DNA of 64,000 bases from an uncultured Lachnospiraceae bacterium (GTDB lineage Bacteria; Bacillota; Clostridia; Lachnospirales; Lachnospiraceae), in NCBI GenBank assembly GCA_949840805.1, contig CATKXR010000004.1, positions 62,001 through 126,000 on the forward strand, written 5' to 3'. Below the pieces are notes generated by a model. That model was not told the origin of the DNA, did not search any database, and was given only the letters and a program-made list of their open reading frames with translations. Both the position numbers and the translations under genes were made by a program. The first letter of the stretch is position 1, and every line of letters begins with the position of its first letter. Below, one piece after another: positions 26,405 to 34,615 of the stretch.

Positions 26405-27715
26405 ATGAAGGTAGTAAACGGAGGTATGGTATCGAAGCTTTTGAAGGACACGCCTGTTCCGAAAATGTTCCATGCAAGACAGACATTTCCGGCCGACAAG
26501 ATTGCGCCGGAGGAGATTCCCGGCGTGGTGGAAAGGGAACTGGGCCAGGATCAGTTTGCTTCGCTGATTCAGCCGGGGATGAGCATCGCCATCACTGCGG
26601 GAAGCAGGGGAATCCGCAATGTGGATATTATTACCAGGGCAATCGTTGATTTTGTCAAATCCAGGGGAGCCAGCCCTTTTATTGTCCCTGCCATGGGGAG
26701 CCACGGGGGAGCCACGGCAGAAGGCCAGTTGGAAATACTGGCAGGGTATAACATCACGCCAGAATCCATGGGGTGTCCCATTAAGTCTTCCATGGAGGTG
26801 GTGGAGCTGGGATATTCGAAAAGAAACCGCCGGGTAGCGATTGATAAGAATGCATATGAGGCAGACGGGATTATTATTTCCTGTCGGTTAAAGCCACACA
26901 ACGCCTTCCGCGGCCCATATGAGAGCGGACCCTGTAAGATGATGACGGTCGGCCTTGGCAAACAGGCAGGTGCCTCGGTAGTCCACGGAGACGGTATGGA
27001 TGTGATTGCAGAGAATATCCCTACCATGGCGGAGGTTGTGCTGGAGAAGGCGAAGATTTTGCTGGCAATTCCCTGTATGGAGAATGCCTATGATGAGACA
27101 TGCAGAATCGAGGCCATTCTGGCCAAAGATATTTTGGACAGGGAGCCGGAGCTTTTAAAAATGGCATTTTCCAATATGCCACGATTGATCGTGGGAGAAG
27201 GAGATGTGCTGGTGGTGGATGAGGTAGGGAAGAATTACAGCGGAACAGGGGTGGATCCTAACATTACAGGGACTTTTTCCACGCCTTACGCAACCGGCGG
27301 CATCAAAGTTCAGCGGACCTGTTTTTTGAACCTGAGCGAGGAGTCCCATGGAAACGCCTTGGGAGTAGGGCTTGCAAGCGCCATTACCAATAAGATCTTT
27401 GACGATATGGATGTGGAGAAAATGTATCCCAACTGTATTACCAGCACGGTGCTGGCATCGGCCAGGATTCCCTGCGTGGTGGCAAATGACAAGGAGGCAG
27501 TCCAGATCTGTATAAAGACCTGCAATAAGATTGATCCGGCAAGTGTCCGCGTGGTGCGTATTCCCAACAGCCTGCATATCGGGGAGATCATGTTGTCAGA
27601 AGCATATTATGAGGATGTAAGGGCCGGGAAATATCCGGGCCTGGAGGCCTTGGACGAGCCACGTGAACTGGAGTTTGACGGGGAAGGAAACCTGGTGACA
27701 AAAACGGTGATGTGA
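26405..27715 (+). CDS. LarA-like (DUF2088) protein, possible nickel-pincer-dependent racemase or epimerase
   Basis: The 436-residue protein has the overall plan of the lactate racemase LarA family: a conserved N-terminal PGMSIAITAGSRGI loop, an FIVPAMGSHGGATAEGQ motif with a His, then LKPHNAFRGPYESG with a second His and VVHGDGMDVIAENIP. LarA-type enzymes use a nickel pincer cofactor to racemise or epimerise 2-hydroxy acids. Hexarates are 2-hydroxy acids, and the gene lies between gudD and a GntR regulator, so epimerisation of an aldarate or related hydroxyacid is a reasonable guess. The cofactor-making genes larB, larC and larE are not in this window. It is not necessarily a lactate racemase. 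Confidence 0.75.
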   Translation: MKVVNGGMVSKLLKDTPVPKMFHARQTFPADKIAPEEIPGVVERELGQDQFASLIQPGMSIAITAGSRGIRNVDIITRAIVDFVKSRGASPFIVPAMGSHGGATAEGQLEILAGYNITPESMGCPIKSSMEVVELGYSKRNRRVAIDKNAYEADGIIISCRLKPHNAFRGPYESGPCKMMTVGLGKQAGASVVHGDGMDVIAENIPTMAEVVLEKAKILLAIPCMENAYDETCRIEAILAKDILDREPELLKMAFSNMPRLIVGEGDVLVVDEVGKNYSGTGVDPNITGTFSTPYATGGIKVQRTCFLNLSEESHGNALGVGLASAITNKIFDDMDVEKMYPNCITSTVLASARIPCVVANDKEAVQICIKTCNKIDPASVRVVRIPNSLHIGEIMLSEAYYEDVRAGKYPGLEALDEPRELEFDGEGNLVTKTVM

Positions 27716-28431
27716 TGGGAGAGATGCGCCATAGATCCCTGCCGGAACGGACGGCGGACGTGATCTGCGATATGCTTTACCGGAAAAATTACCGGGTAGG
27801 GGCAAAGCTGCCGGGGGAGCTGGAACTGGCCCGGATGCTGGAAGTGAGCCGGAATACGGTGCGTCAGGCGATCCGTCTTCTGGCGGATCGCGGCATCCTG
27901 GAGGTGGAGAGGGGATCCGGAACATTTGTGTCCTCCAGGCTGGGCATGAGCGAGGACCCGCTGGGGCTTTCCATGATTCTGGACAAGGGCCGGCTTCTGA
28001 AGGATCTCCTGGAGGTGAGGCTTTTGATTGAACCCAGGATTGCCGCTCTGGCGGCGGAACGGAGGACTGCGGAAGAGCTTTGCCAGCTAAAAGATATCTG
28101 CAGCCGTCTGGAGCAGGCATACAGCCAGGGAGAAAATTATTATGAACTGGATATGGAATTCCATACTTTTCTGGCAGGATGCAGCAAAAACCTGGTGGTA
28201 CACAGTCTTCTGCCGGCGATCTGCCAGACGATCATTCTGCAGGAAAGCATGATTCGGGCAAGGATGGGGAGACAGACCATCCTTGCCCATCGCCGTATCT
28301 GCCAGGCGGTGGCAAACGGCAGCGGGAGCGAGGCCCACGACGCCATGATGGTTCATCTGGTACAGAACCAGGAGCGGATGCTGCGCCGGGAAGAGCAGGA
28401 AACAGGGAGTACAGATTTGTATAAAAAGTGA
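27715..28431 (+). CDS. GntR-family (FadR/FCD type) transcriptional regulator
   Basis: The protein of about 238 residues has an N-terminal GntR winged helix (LPGELELARMLEVSRNTVRQ, then GILEVERGSGTFVS) and an all-helical FCD effector domain. In that domain Asp and His residues (ELDMEFHTFL, LAHRRICQA) fit the usual metal-binding pattern for carboxylate ligands. The ATG at 27715 overlaps the LarA-like stop codon by one base; a GTG one codon earlier is an alternative. Members of this group often repress sugar-acid catabolism. It probably controls the LarA-like gene and the flavoprotein trio. Confidence 0.88.
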   Translation: MGEMRHRSLPERTADVICDMLYRKNYRVGAKLPGELELARMLEVSRNTVRQAIRLLADRGILEVERGSGTFVSSRLGMSEDPLGLSMILDKGRLLKDLLEVRLLIEPRIAALAAERRTAEELCQLKDICSRLEQAYSQGENYYELDMEFHTFLAGCSKNLVVHSLLPAICQTIILQESMIRARMGRQTILAHRRICQAVANGSGSEAHDAMMVHLVQNQERMLRREEQETGSTDLYKK

Positions 28432-28529
28432 ATAGGAAGCCATATCCGGTTCTATTGCCGGACATCCTGTTGAAACCAGGGACCTGATATGGTAAAACCA
28501 GGGTATGGAAATCAAGGAGGAGGAAAGAT

Positions 28530-29987
28530 ATGGCAGAATTTGATGTGATAATCATCGGAGCCGGCGTGGTTGGCAGCGCGGTGGCGCGGGAGTTGTCCCG
28601 CTATGCCGTCCATGCCGCCGTTCTGGAAAAAGAACTGGATGTGGCATGCGGCAATTCCAGCAGGAATACGGGAATGCTCCATGCAGGGTTTACCTACAAG
28701 CCAGGGACTTTGAAGGCGGAGTGCGCGGTGGAGGGAAACCAGGAATTTGACCAGGTGGCAAAGGAGCTGGAGATTCCATTCCGCAGGACGGGAAAGGTTG
28801 TGGTGGGGTTCAATGACCACGACATGGAGAACCTTTTAAAGTTTAAGGCCGTGGGGGAGAAAAACGGAGTCAGGGGGATGCAAATCATTGACAAAACGGA
28901 GTTAAACCGGCTGGATTCCAGCGCGGGCGGGGAGTTTGCCATGTATGTGCCGGACTCAGGCATCCTGGATCCCATGCAGTACACCATTGCACTGGCAGAG
29001 AACGCCTGCCAAAACGGAGTGGAATTCTTTTTTGACAGCAAGGTGACAGCCATTGAGCGGACAAAAGATGAATATCTCGTAAAAACCACAAAAGGAGAAT
29101 TTTCGGCAAAATGGGTTGTCAACTGTGCGGGAATGTACGCCCCGGAGATTTCGGAAATGCTGGGCTATCCCAATTATCCCACAAAAGGATTTAAAGGCGA
29201 GTATTTTATTTTGGACAAAAAGGCCGGAAAACACCTGAATATCCCGGTGTATCCGGCGCCTAACGATAAAGGCGGTTTTTCTACCCATGCCACGCCCACC
29301 ATTGACGGCAACGTGCTGGTAGGACCGGATTCTTACGTGACAGAAGGGCGCGAAGACTATGCTGTGACAAAAGAACATTTAGACGGATTGATCGAAGACG
29401 GCCAGAAAATGTTTAAGCACATGAAGCGGGAGTATTTTATCCGCAATTTTGCCGGAATCCGATGGAAGCGTTATGACCCGGAGACGGGAGAGATTCTGGA
29501 TTTTTTGCTGGAAGCAGATGAAGAGAAACCCAATACGGTGAACCTGGTGGGAATCGAGTCTCCGGGAATCACCTGCGCCCTGCCTCTGGCCCGGCGGGCG
29601 GTGAAGATTGTGGCAGAGCGGGAACACCTGGCGGCAAATCCGGATTTTAACCCTTGCAGGAAGGGAATCCGCAAATATATCGAAATGAGCACGGAGGAGA
29701 AGAAACAGGCGATTGCAGAAAATCCCGACTACGGCGAAGTGGTGTGCCGTTGTGAAAACGTGTCCAGGGCGGAGATCCTCCAGGCGATCCACAATCCTCT
29801 GGGAGTGCATACAGTGACCGGGATCAAGAATCGTACCCGTGCCACTATGGGACGCTGCCAGGGCGGTTACTGTGAGACCAGGATCACAAAGATGATAGAA
29901 GAGGAGCTGGGAATCAAACCGGAGGAAGTCCGTTATTCCAAAAATGGCGGCTATATGTTTACGGGAAAGGTGAGGGAGGACGTATGA
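28530..29987 (+). CDS. FAD-dependent 2-hydroxyacid/glycerol-3-phosphate dehydrogenase-like protein with BFD-type iron-sulfur domain
   Basis: The 485-residue protein begins with a dinucleotide fold (DVIIIGAGVVGSAVAREL) and continues as a DAO-type oxidoreductase. NSSRNTGMLHAGFTY resembles the L-2-hydroxyglutarate oxidase and GlpA groups. The last 80 residues form a BFD-like [2Fe-2S] domain with C406, C408, C443 and C448 (CRCE and GRCQGGYC). It is soluble. It is translationally coupled (ATGA overlap) to the next flavoprotein gene. By analogy with the anaerobic GlpABC system it would oxidise a hydroxy substrate and pass electrons to its partners. The substrate is unknown; the cluster hints at a 2-hydroxy sugar acid rather than glycerol 3-phosphate. 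Confidence 0.85.
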   Translation: MAEFDVIIIGAGVVGSAVARELSRYAVHAAVLEKELDVACGNSSRNTGMLHAGFTYKPGTLKAECAVEGNQEFDQVAKELEIPFRRTGKVVVGFNDHDMENLLKFKAVGEKNGVRGMQIIDKTELNRLDSSAGGEFAMYVPDSGILDPMQYTIALAENACQNGVEFFFDSKVTAIERTKDEYLVKTTKGEFSAKWVVNCAGMYAPEISEMLGYPNYPTKGFKGEYFILDKKAGKHLNIPVYPAPNDKGGFSTHATPTIDGNVLVGPDSYVTEGREDYAVTKEHLDGLIEDGQKMFKHMKREYFIRNFAGIRWKRYDPETGEILDFLLEADEEKPNTVNLVGIESPGITCALPLARRAVKIVAEREHLAANPDFNPCRKGIRKYIEMSTEEKKQAIAENPDYGEVVCRCENVSRAEILQAIHNPLGVHTVTGIKNRTRATMGRCQGGYCETRITKMIEEELGIKPEEVRYSKNGGYMFTGKVREDV

Positions 29988-31219
29988 GACAGACGGATGT
30001 GGTGATCATCGGCGGCGGCCCCGCGGGACTGGCAGCGGCAGCGCGCCTTTGGGAAAAAGGAGTCCGGGATATCCTGATCCTGGAGAGGGAGCATTTTCTG
30101 GGAGGAATTTTAAGGCAGTGCATCCACGACGGATTTGGCCTGACCAGGTTTGGGGAAACCTTAAGCGGGCCGGAGTATGCCAGCCGGTTTATCGATCAGG
30201 TGGAAGAGATGGGGATTCCCTATATTACTGACACTACGGTTATCGATATCACCGGGGACCGGAAGGTGACGGCTTCTTCCCGGGAGGGCATTCTGGAAAT
30301 CCAGGCAAAGGCCGTGGTCCTTACCATGGGCTGCCGGGAGCGGACCAGGGGAGCCATCAGCATTCCGGGACAGAGGCCGGCAGGCGTGTATACTGCAGGA
30401 GTGGCACAGAGCTATATCAATCTGCAGAACAAGATGGTAGGCCGGGAGGTGGTGATATTGGGCTCCGGCGACATCGGCATGATTATGGCGCGGCGGATGA
30501 CCCTGGAAGGCGCTCATGTACAGGCAGTCTTTGAGGTACAGCCTTATGCCAGCGGACTGCCAAGAAATATTGAGCAATGTCTGAATGACTACGGGATTCC
30601 GCTGTTTCTGAGCCATACTGTGACTGATATCAAGGGTGTGGAACGGCTGGAGGCCGTGGTCGTGTCCCAGGTGGACGAGCGTATGGCGCCTGTTCCCGGC
30701 ACGGAGAAGGAATATGCCTGCGATACCCTTATTCTTTCCGTAGGGCTGATTCCGGAAAATGAGCTGTCCTTAGCAGCCGGTGTGACGCTTGACGAGCGGA
30801 GCCGGGGGGCGGTGGTGGATGAATATCACCAGACCAGCGTCCCGGGAATCTTTGCGGCGGGCAATGTGCTGCAGGTCCACGATCTGGTGGATTTCGTATC
30901 CATGGAGGCGGAAAGCCTGGCGGATTCCGTGGTCCGCTATCTGGAAAAAGAAGGGCTTCCGGAGTGTGTATTGGCAGTAAAGACAGACAAAAATGTGACC
31001 CACACCATTCCTCAGAGAATCAGCGGCACGGAGGATTTCAAATTGTCGCTGCGGGTGAGAAAGCCGGTGAAAAACGCCGTTATCCGGCTGAGCCAGAATG
31101 GAAACGTGGTATTGGAAAAGAAGATGCCCAAGGCTATCCCGGCGGAGATGATTCAGATTCCGGTAAAAGCAGGGGCGCTCAGTAAGAAGGGTGATCTGGA
31201 GGTGAGTGTGGTATGGTAA
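29984..31219 (+). CDS. FAD/NAD-binding oxidoreductase, partner subunit
   Basis: The 411-residue protein has a FAD-binding Rossmann motif (VVIIGGGPAGLAAAARL) and a second nucleotide-binding fold (VVILGSGDIGMIMARR), as in pyridine nucleotide-disulfide reductase relatives without the redox disulfide. LTMGCRERTRGA and GIFAAGNVLQVHDLVD are typical of the GlpB-like/hydrogen cyanide synthase subunit B group. It overlaps its neighbours by 4 and 7 bases. It probably links the first subunit's iron-sulfur centre to NAD(P) or to another carrier. Confidence 0.85.
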   Translation: MRQTDVVIIGGGPAGLAAAARLWEKGVRDILILEREHFLGGILRQCIHDGFGLTRFGETLSGPEYASRFIDQVEEMGIPYITDTTVIDITGDRKVTASSREGILEIQAKAVVLTMGCRERTRGAISIPGQRPAGVYTAGVAQSYINLQNKMVGREVVILGSGDIGMIMARRMTLEGAHVQAVFEVQPYASGLPRNIEQCLNDYGIPLFLSHTVTDIKGVERLEAVVVSQVDERMAPVPGTEKEYACDTLILSVGLIPENELSLAAGVTLDERSRGAVVDEYHQTSVPGIFAAGNVLQVHDLVDFVSMEAESLADSVVRYLEKEGLPECVLAVKTDKNVTHTIPQRISGTEDFKLSLRVRKPVKNAVIRLSQNGNVVLEKKMPKAIPAEMIQIPVKAGALSKKGDLEVSVVW

Positions 31220-31584
31220 GGGAATTTACCTGTATTATGTGTCCTCTTGGGTGCGATCTGAGAGCCGAGATTATCCCGGGGGCCAATGAAGAAGAAATTC
31301 TGGTGACGGGAAATACCTGTAAGAAGGGCAAAGAATATGCGATGCAAGAGCTGACAGACCCTCAGCGGAATATTGCCACCTCTGTGCTGGTGGAGGGAGG
31401 AGAACTGCCTCTGGCCAGTGTCCGCCTTACCCACGCTATTCCGAAAAACAGGATTTTTGACGTGATGGGGGAGATACGGAAGCAAAAGCTTACCGCGCCG
31501 GTGAAAGCAGGACAGGTCGTGATCGAGAACGTGCTGGGACTAAAGAGTAATGTGATCGTCACCAAGTCGGTGGGAAGAGGATAA
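31213..31584 (+). CDS. DUF1667 small cysteine-rich subunit
   Basis: The 123-residue protein carries C7, C10 and C14 (CIMCPLGC) and C36 (GNTCKKG), an arrangement suited to an iron-sulfur cluster. It matches the DUF1667 family, known as the third gene next to GlpA-like and GlpB-like flavoproteins in Clostridia and Thermotogae. It ends the operon just before a strong terminator. Its exact role (electron transfer or assembly) is unknown. Confidence 0.85.
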   Translation: MVREFTCIMCPLGCDLRAEIIPGANEEEILVTGNTCKKGKEYAMQELTDPQRNIATSVLVEGGELPLASVRLTHAIPKNRIFDVMGEIRKQKLTAPVKAGQVVIENVLGLKSNVIVTKSVGRG

Positions 31585-31592
31585 GGAAGGTG

Positions 31593-31637
31593 AAAAAGGG
31601 CTGCCTGGAAGGGATCATTTCCAGGCAGCCCTTTTTT
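31593..31637. terminator. Strong bidirectional terminator
   Basis: A near-perfect stem of about 16-18 pairs (AAGGGCTGCCTGGAA with its complement) is flanked by A-run and T-run. It lies between two converging genes: the DUF1667 stop (31584) and the DMT-transporter stop (31646). It can therefore serve both strands. Confidence 0.92.
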
Positions 31638-31645
31638 AGGTGCGT

Positions 31646-32536
31646 TTAGCGGCGCGATTCTTTTTTCTGCAGCCCTATAATTCCAAAAATAAACATCAGG
31701 GTCCCGCCCACAATATAACCGCTGATCTTCTCATGAAAGAACAGCACGCCCCACAGGATCGCAAAGATCGCCATGGTACTCTGGATAACCGGCACCATAT
31801 AAAAGGGAACTAACAAGATGGCCCGCGCATTCAGGTAAAAGCCGAATCCGGTAATGAAGCCGAATAACAGGATCCCGGCCAGGCATCCCAGGTCAGGATG
31901 AACGCCTGCCAGCTCCCCGCAGACGGCGCCCGGAACCAGGGGCAGAAAGGCCAGTATGGCAGACACGGCAAAAATCGACAGGTTGCTGTCAATAATATCC
32001 ATCCGGTCCGCGATCATTTTCTGGGACAGCACATGGCAGCCGGCACAAAGGCCTGACAGGATAAAAAGCCCGGTCAGCAGGATGTTTTCCTGGAAAAACA
32101 CGTCCAGGGGACGCCCGTTCCAGGAGATACAAAGCACGCCTGCCATACAGAGGAAAATACAGAAAAGCTTTTTGGGAGGGAGCTTTTCCCGGAACAAAAG
32201 CACGCTGGACAAAGTCAGGAACACCATCTGGGCAGGCTGGGTTATAATATTTCCGTAAGAAGGGCCGTGGGAGAGGGCGTAGTTTTCCGTCAGGTAGGCC
32301 AGCCACTTGGCGGCGGCGCCAAAAAGGATCCATCCGGCGGCCGGCCGGGCTGTGGAGAAAAAGTCTTTCCGAAAGGGCTGACGCTTCACTGCTTTGAGCA
32401 GCAGCAAAAAGCAGACGCCCACGGCAAAACGGAAAAAGGTAATGTAGGCAGGGCTGAAATAGGGGCTGATCAGCTTGACGCAGGTTCCGCCAAAGCTGAA
32501 CATCAGGGCAACACACAGAAGATATAAGTATCCCAT
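31646..32536 (-). CDS. EamA/DMT-family membrane transporter
   Basis: The 296-residue protein has about ten hydrophobic segments in two repeated halves, as in EamA (DUF6) transporters. MFSFGGTCVKLISPYFSP and FFRFAVGVCFLLLL in the first helices are typical. The start at ATG 32536 is chosen because AAGGAAC lies 8 bases upstream; in-frame ATGs further up lack a site. It probably exports small metabolites such as amino acids. It is divergent from the TetR/RND operon, and its promoter region is separate from the operator palindromes. Confidence 0.85.
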   Translation of the reverse strand: MGYLYLLCVALMFSFGGTCVKLISPYFSPAYITFFRFAVGVCFLLLLKAVKRQPFRKDFFSTARPAAGWILFGAAAKWLAYLTENYALSHGPSYGNIITQPAQMVFLTLSSVLLFREKLPPKKLFCIFLCMAGVLCISWNGRPLDVFFQENILLTGLFILSGLCAGCHVLSQKMIADRMDIIDSNLSIFAVSAILAFLPLVPGAVCGELAGVHPDLGCLAGILLFGFITGFGFYLNARAILLVPFYMVPVIQSTMAIFAILWGVLFFHEKISGYIVGGTLMFIFGIIGLQKKESRR

Positions 32537-32655
32537 AAGAAAAGTTCCTTGTCTTTTAATCGTTTGCATGATTTTGGGTTTGCGGGGATAGTATATCATA
32601 TTTTTGCGGAAGATGGCAGAAAATGTAAATTTTTATAAAAATTTTCTAATGTCTA

Positions 32656-32684
32656 TTGACAACATGACAGGGTGTCATTATAAT
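32656..32684 (+). promoter_or_regulatory. Perfect-consensus sigma-A promoter of the tetR-RND operon
   Basis: TTGACA at 32656-32661, a 17-base spacer and TATAAT at 32679-32684 match the consensus exactly. A promoter this strong needs repression, which fits the operator palindromes lying in the spacer and just downstream. Confidence 0.93.
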
Positions 32685-32720
32685 GAGTGACAGATTGTCA
32701 CAAAAGTGACAACATGTCAT
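32664..32720 (+). promoter_or_regulatory. Three operator palindromes, TGACA-N3-TGTCA
   Basis: Three copies of one inverted repeat occur: ATGACAGGGTGTCAT (32664-32678, in the promoter spacer), GTGACAGATTGTCAC (32687-32701), and GTGACAACATGTCAT (32706-32720). The first two are perfect outside the 3-base centre; the third has one mismatch at its outer ends. Centres are 23 and 19 bases apart, about two helical turns. They are the natural binding sites for the TetR protein encoded 66 bases downstream. Confidence 0.88.
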
Positions 32721-32785
32721 ATATTCTGGTATGCAGGTTATAAAGGAGGGATTGAGAGTGCATCAGAGGGGAGAGGAGGAAAAGC

Positions 32786-33412
32786 ATGCCTACAGAACGG
32801 TTTTACCGTTTGCCTGAGACCAAAAAGCAGGCAATACGAGAAGCAGCATTGAAAGAATTTGCAAGGGTTCCCTTTGATAAGGCTTCCATTAATCAGATCA
32901 TCCACAATGCGGATATTTCCCGGGGCAGTTTTTATACCTATTTTGTAGATAAGCAGGATGTGGTGGATTTTCTGCTGAAGGATCAGTTCGAAGAACTGCA
33001 GAAGCTTTGCAAGAAAGAGTTGGACAGCAATGGCGGCGATTATTTTGCCATGGTGGAACGGATGTTTGAATTTTTTGTGGAAAAGCTTTGTACAAACCCG
33101 GAGATGGTGACGGTAGCCCGGAATATTTTTTCCAACAAGGAGAATATCGAACTTGTGGGGATGTCAGGATGGCCGGCCCCTGACTGTGAGGTAAAATGGA
33201 TGTATGAGAACCTGGAAAGGAGTCGTTTTCGGTTTGAGAAAGCGGAGGATTTTTCTGCCCTGGCCATATTAGCCATGTCATCGCTGGCGGTTTCCCTTAA
33301 ACAGTATTACGAGAGTCCGGAGCAGTTGGAGAGTATTCGAAGGACATTGAAAAAATCCCTCGATATTTTAAAGTACGGGTCTTACAGGCAGGAACAACAA
33401 ATATTAATTTAG
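32786..33412 (+). CDS. TetR-family repressor of the RND efflux operon
   Basis: The 208-residue protein has an N-terminal TetR helix-turn-helix (ALKEFARVPFDKASINQIIH, NADISRGSFYTYFVDKQDVV) and a helical ligand domain. It is the first gene after the operator cluster and 70 bases upstream of the membrane-fusion gene, so it should repress itself and the pump until a ligand binds. A GAGGAGGAAAAGC ribosome site supports the start. The ligand is unknown. Confidence 0.92.
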   Translation: MPTERFYRLPETKKQAIREAALKEFARVPFDKASINQIIHNADISRGSFYTYFVDKQDVVDFLLKDQFEELQKLCKKELDSNGGDYFAMVERMFEFFVEKLCTNPEMVTVARNIFSNKENIELVGMSGWPAPDCEVKWMYENLERSRFRFEKAEDFSALAILAMSSLAVSLKQYYESPEQLESIRRTLKKSLDILKYGSYRQEQQILI

Positions 33413-33482
33413 ATAAAGAAAAGCATATAAAAAATCAATAGAAAGACAGAAGAAAGAAGATAAAAGGTAAGAGGAGACAGCG

Positions 33483-34601
33483 ATGAATAAAGGTATAATT
33501 ATTGCAGGAGTTGTCATTGTGGCAGTTGGCGCTGCCATTATCGTACCCCGGGCGCTGAAGCCGAAGGCAGTCCTGGAGGAGGCCCCGGTTCCCATTGTGC
33601 AGGTGGAAGAACCGCGCCCGGCCGATATTGTGCTGTACCGGAGTCTGGTAGGCACGGTAGAGCCATCGGATGTGGTATACATCTATCCCAAGGCAGCAGG
33701 GGAGATTACGAATGTGTTTGTAAAGGCAGGGGATGTGGTGGCGGAGGGCCAGGCTATCTGCAAGATCGATACCAAGCAGGTGGATTCCGCCCGGCTCAGC
33801 ATGGAAGCAGCCAGGACGGCCATGGATAATGCCAACAGCAATTTAAGGAGGCAGCAGGCTTTGTATGCAGCAGGCGATATTGCATCCGCTGCCTATGAAC
33901 AGGCGGATATGCAGGCCAAGAGCGCCCGGATCCAGTATGAGCAGGCCAAGCTGAATTACGATTACCAGATGGAATTCAGCAATATCACCGCGCCTATCAG
34001 CGGGATCGTGGAGCAATGTGACGTGGAGGTCCATGACAATGTAGCCCAGCAGTCCCTGATCTGCGTTATTTCCGGCGCAGGAAGCAAGGCGATCACATTT
34101 TCCGTTACAGAAAACGTAGTGGACCAGATGCAGGTAGGAGATAATGTGACCATTGAAAAGAACGGGAAGGAATACCAGGGAAGCATCACGGAGATCAGCA
34201 GCATGATCGATGCGGCCACCGGACTGTTTAAAATCAAGGCGTCCGTAGAGAAAGGAGACGCTCTGCCTACTGGTTCTGCAGTGAGCCTGTATGTGGTTTC
34301 GGACCAGGTCAGCCAGGCCATGAGTATTCCGGTAGACGCGATTTATTATTCAGGCGGCGATGCCTATGTATATACATATGATAACGGAATCGTGCATCAT
34401 CTCCCGGTGGAGGTGGGAATCTATGATTCTGTCCGGGCCGAGATTCTGTCCGGGATTGAAAAAGACGACCAGGTGATCACGACATGGAGTTCAGAGCTTG
34501 TGGAAGGAGCGCACGTGCAGGTTGCCGCAGATGCCCCGGCGGAATCGGACAGCAGTACAGGTCATGACAATGTGCAGACAGAGAGCACACAGGCAGAGTA
34601 G
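33483..34601 (+). CDS. RND efflux membrane-fusion (HlyD/AcrA-like) subunit
   Basis: The 372-residue protein has one N-terminal membrane anchor (about 5-22) and no lipobox. A biotinyl-lipoyl-like domain follows (KAAGEITNVFVKAGDVVAEG and APISGIVEQCDVEVHD halves). A coiled-coil hairpin (SARLSMEAARTAMDNANSNL onward) and beta-barrel domains complete it. Such adaptors bridge the RND pump to a TolC-like channel. The C-terminal tail is Ser/Thr/Glu-rich. Its stop lies 14 bases before the RND gene. Confidence 0.92.
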   Translation: MNKGIIIAGVVIVAVGAAIIVPRALKPKAVLEEAPVPIVQVEEPRPADIVLYRSLVGTVEPSDVVYIYPKAAGEITNVFVKAGDVVAEGQAICKIDTKQVDSARLSMEAARTAMDNANSNLRRQQALYAAGDIASAAYEQADMQAKSARIQYEQAKLNYDYQMEFSNITAPISGIVEQCDVEVHDNVAQQSLICVISGAGSKAITFSVTENVVDQMQVGDNVTIEKNGKEYQGSITEISSMIDAATGLFKIKASVEKGDALPTGSAVSLYVVSDQVSQAMSIPVDAIYYSGGDAYVYTYDNGIVHHLPVEVGIYDSVRAEILSGIEKDDQVITTWSSELVEGAHVQVAADAPAESDSSTGHDNVQTESTQAE

Positions 34602-34615
34602 GAGGAAAGACGGCT

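Noticed and set aside
28530-31584. Plain annotation as glycerol-3-phosphate dehydrogenase GlpABC
   Set aside because: No glycerol kinase, facilitator or GlpC is present, and the cluster context is sugar acids; the name would overstate what the sequence shows.
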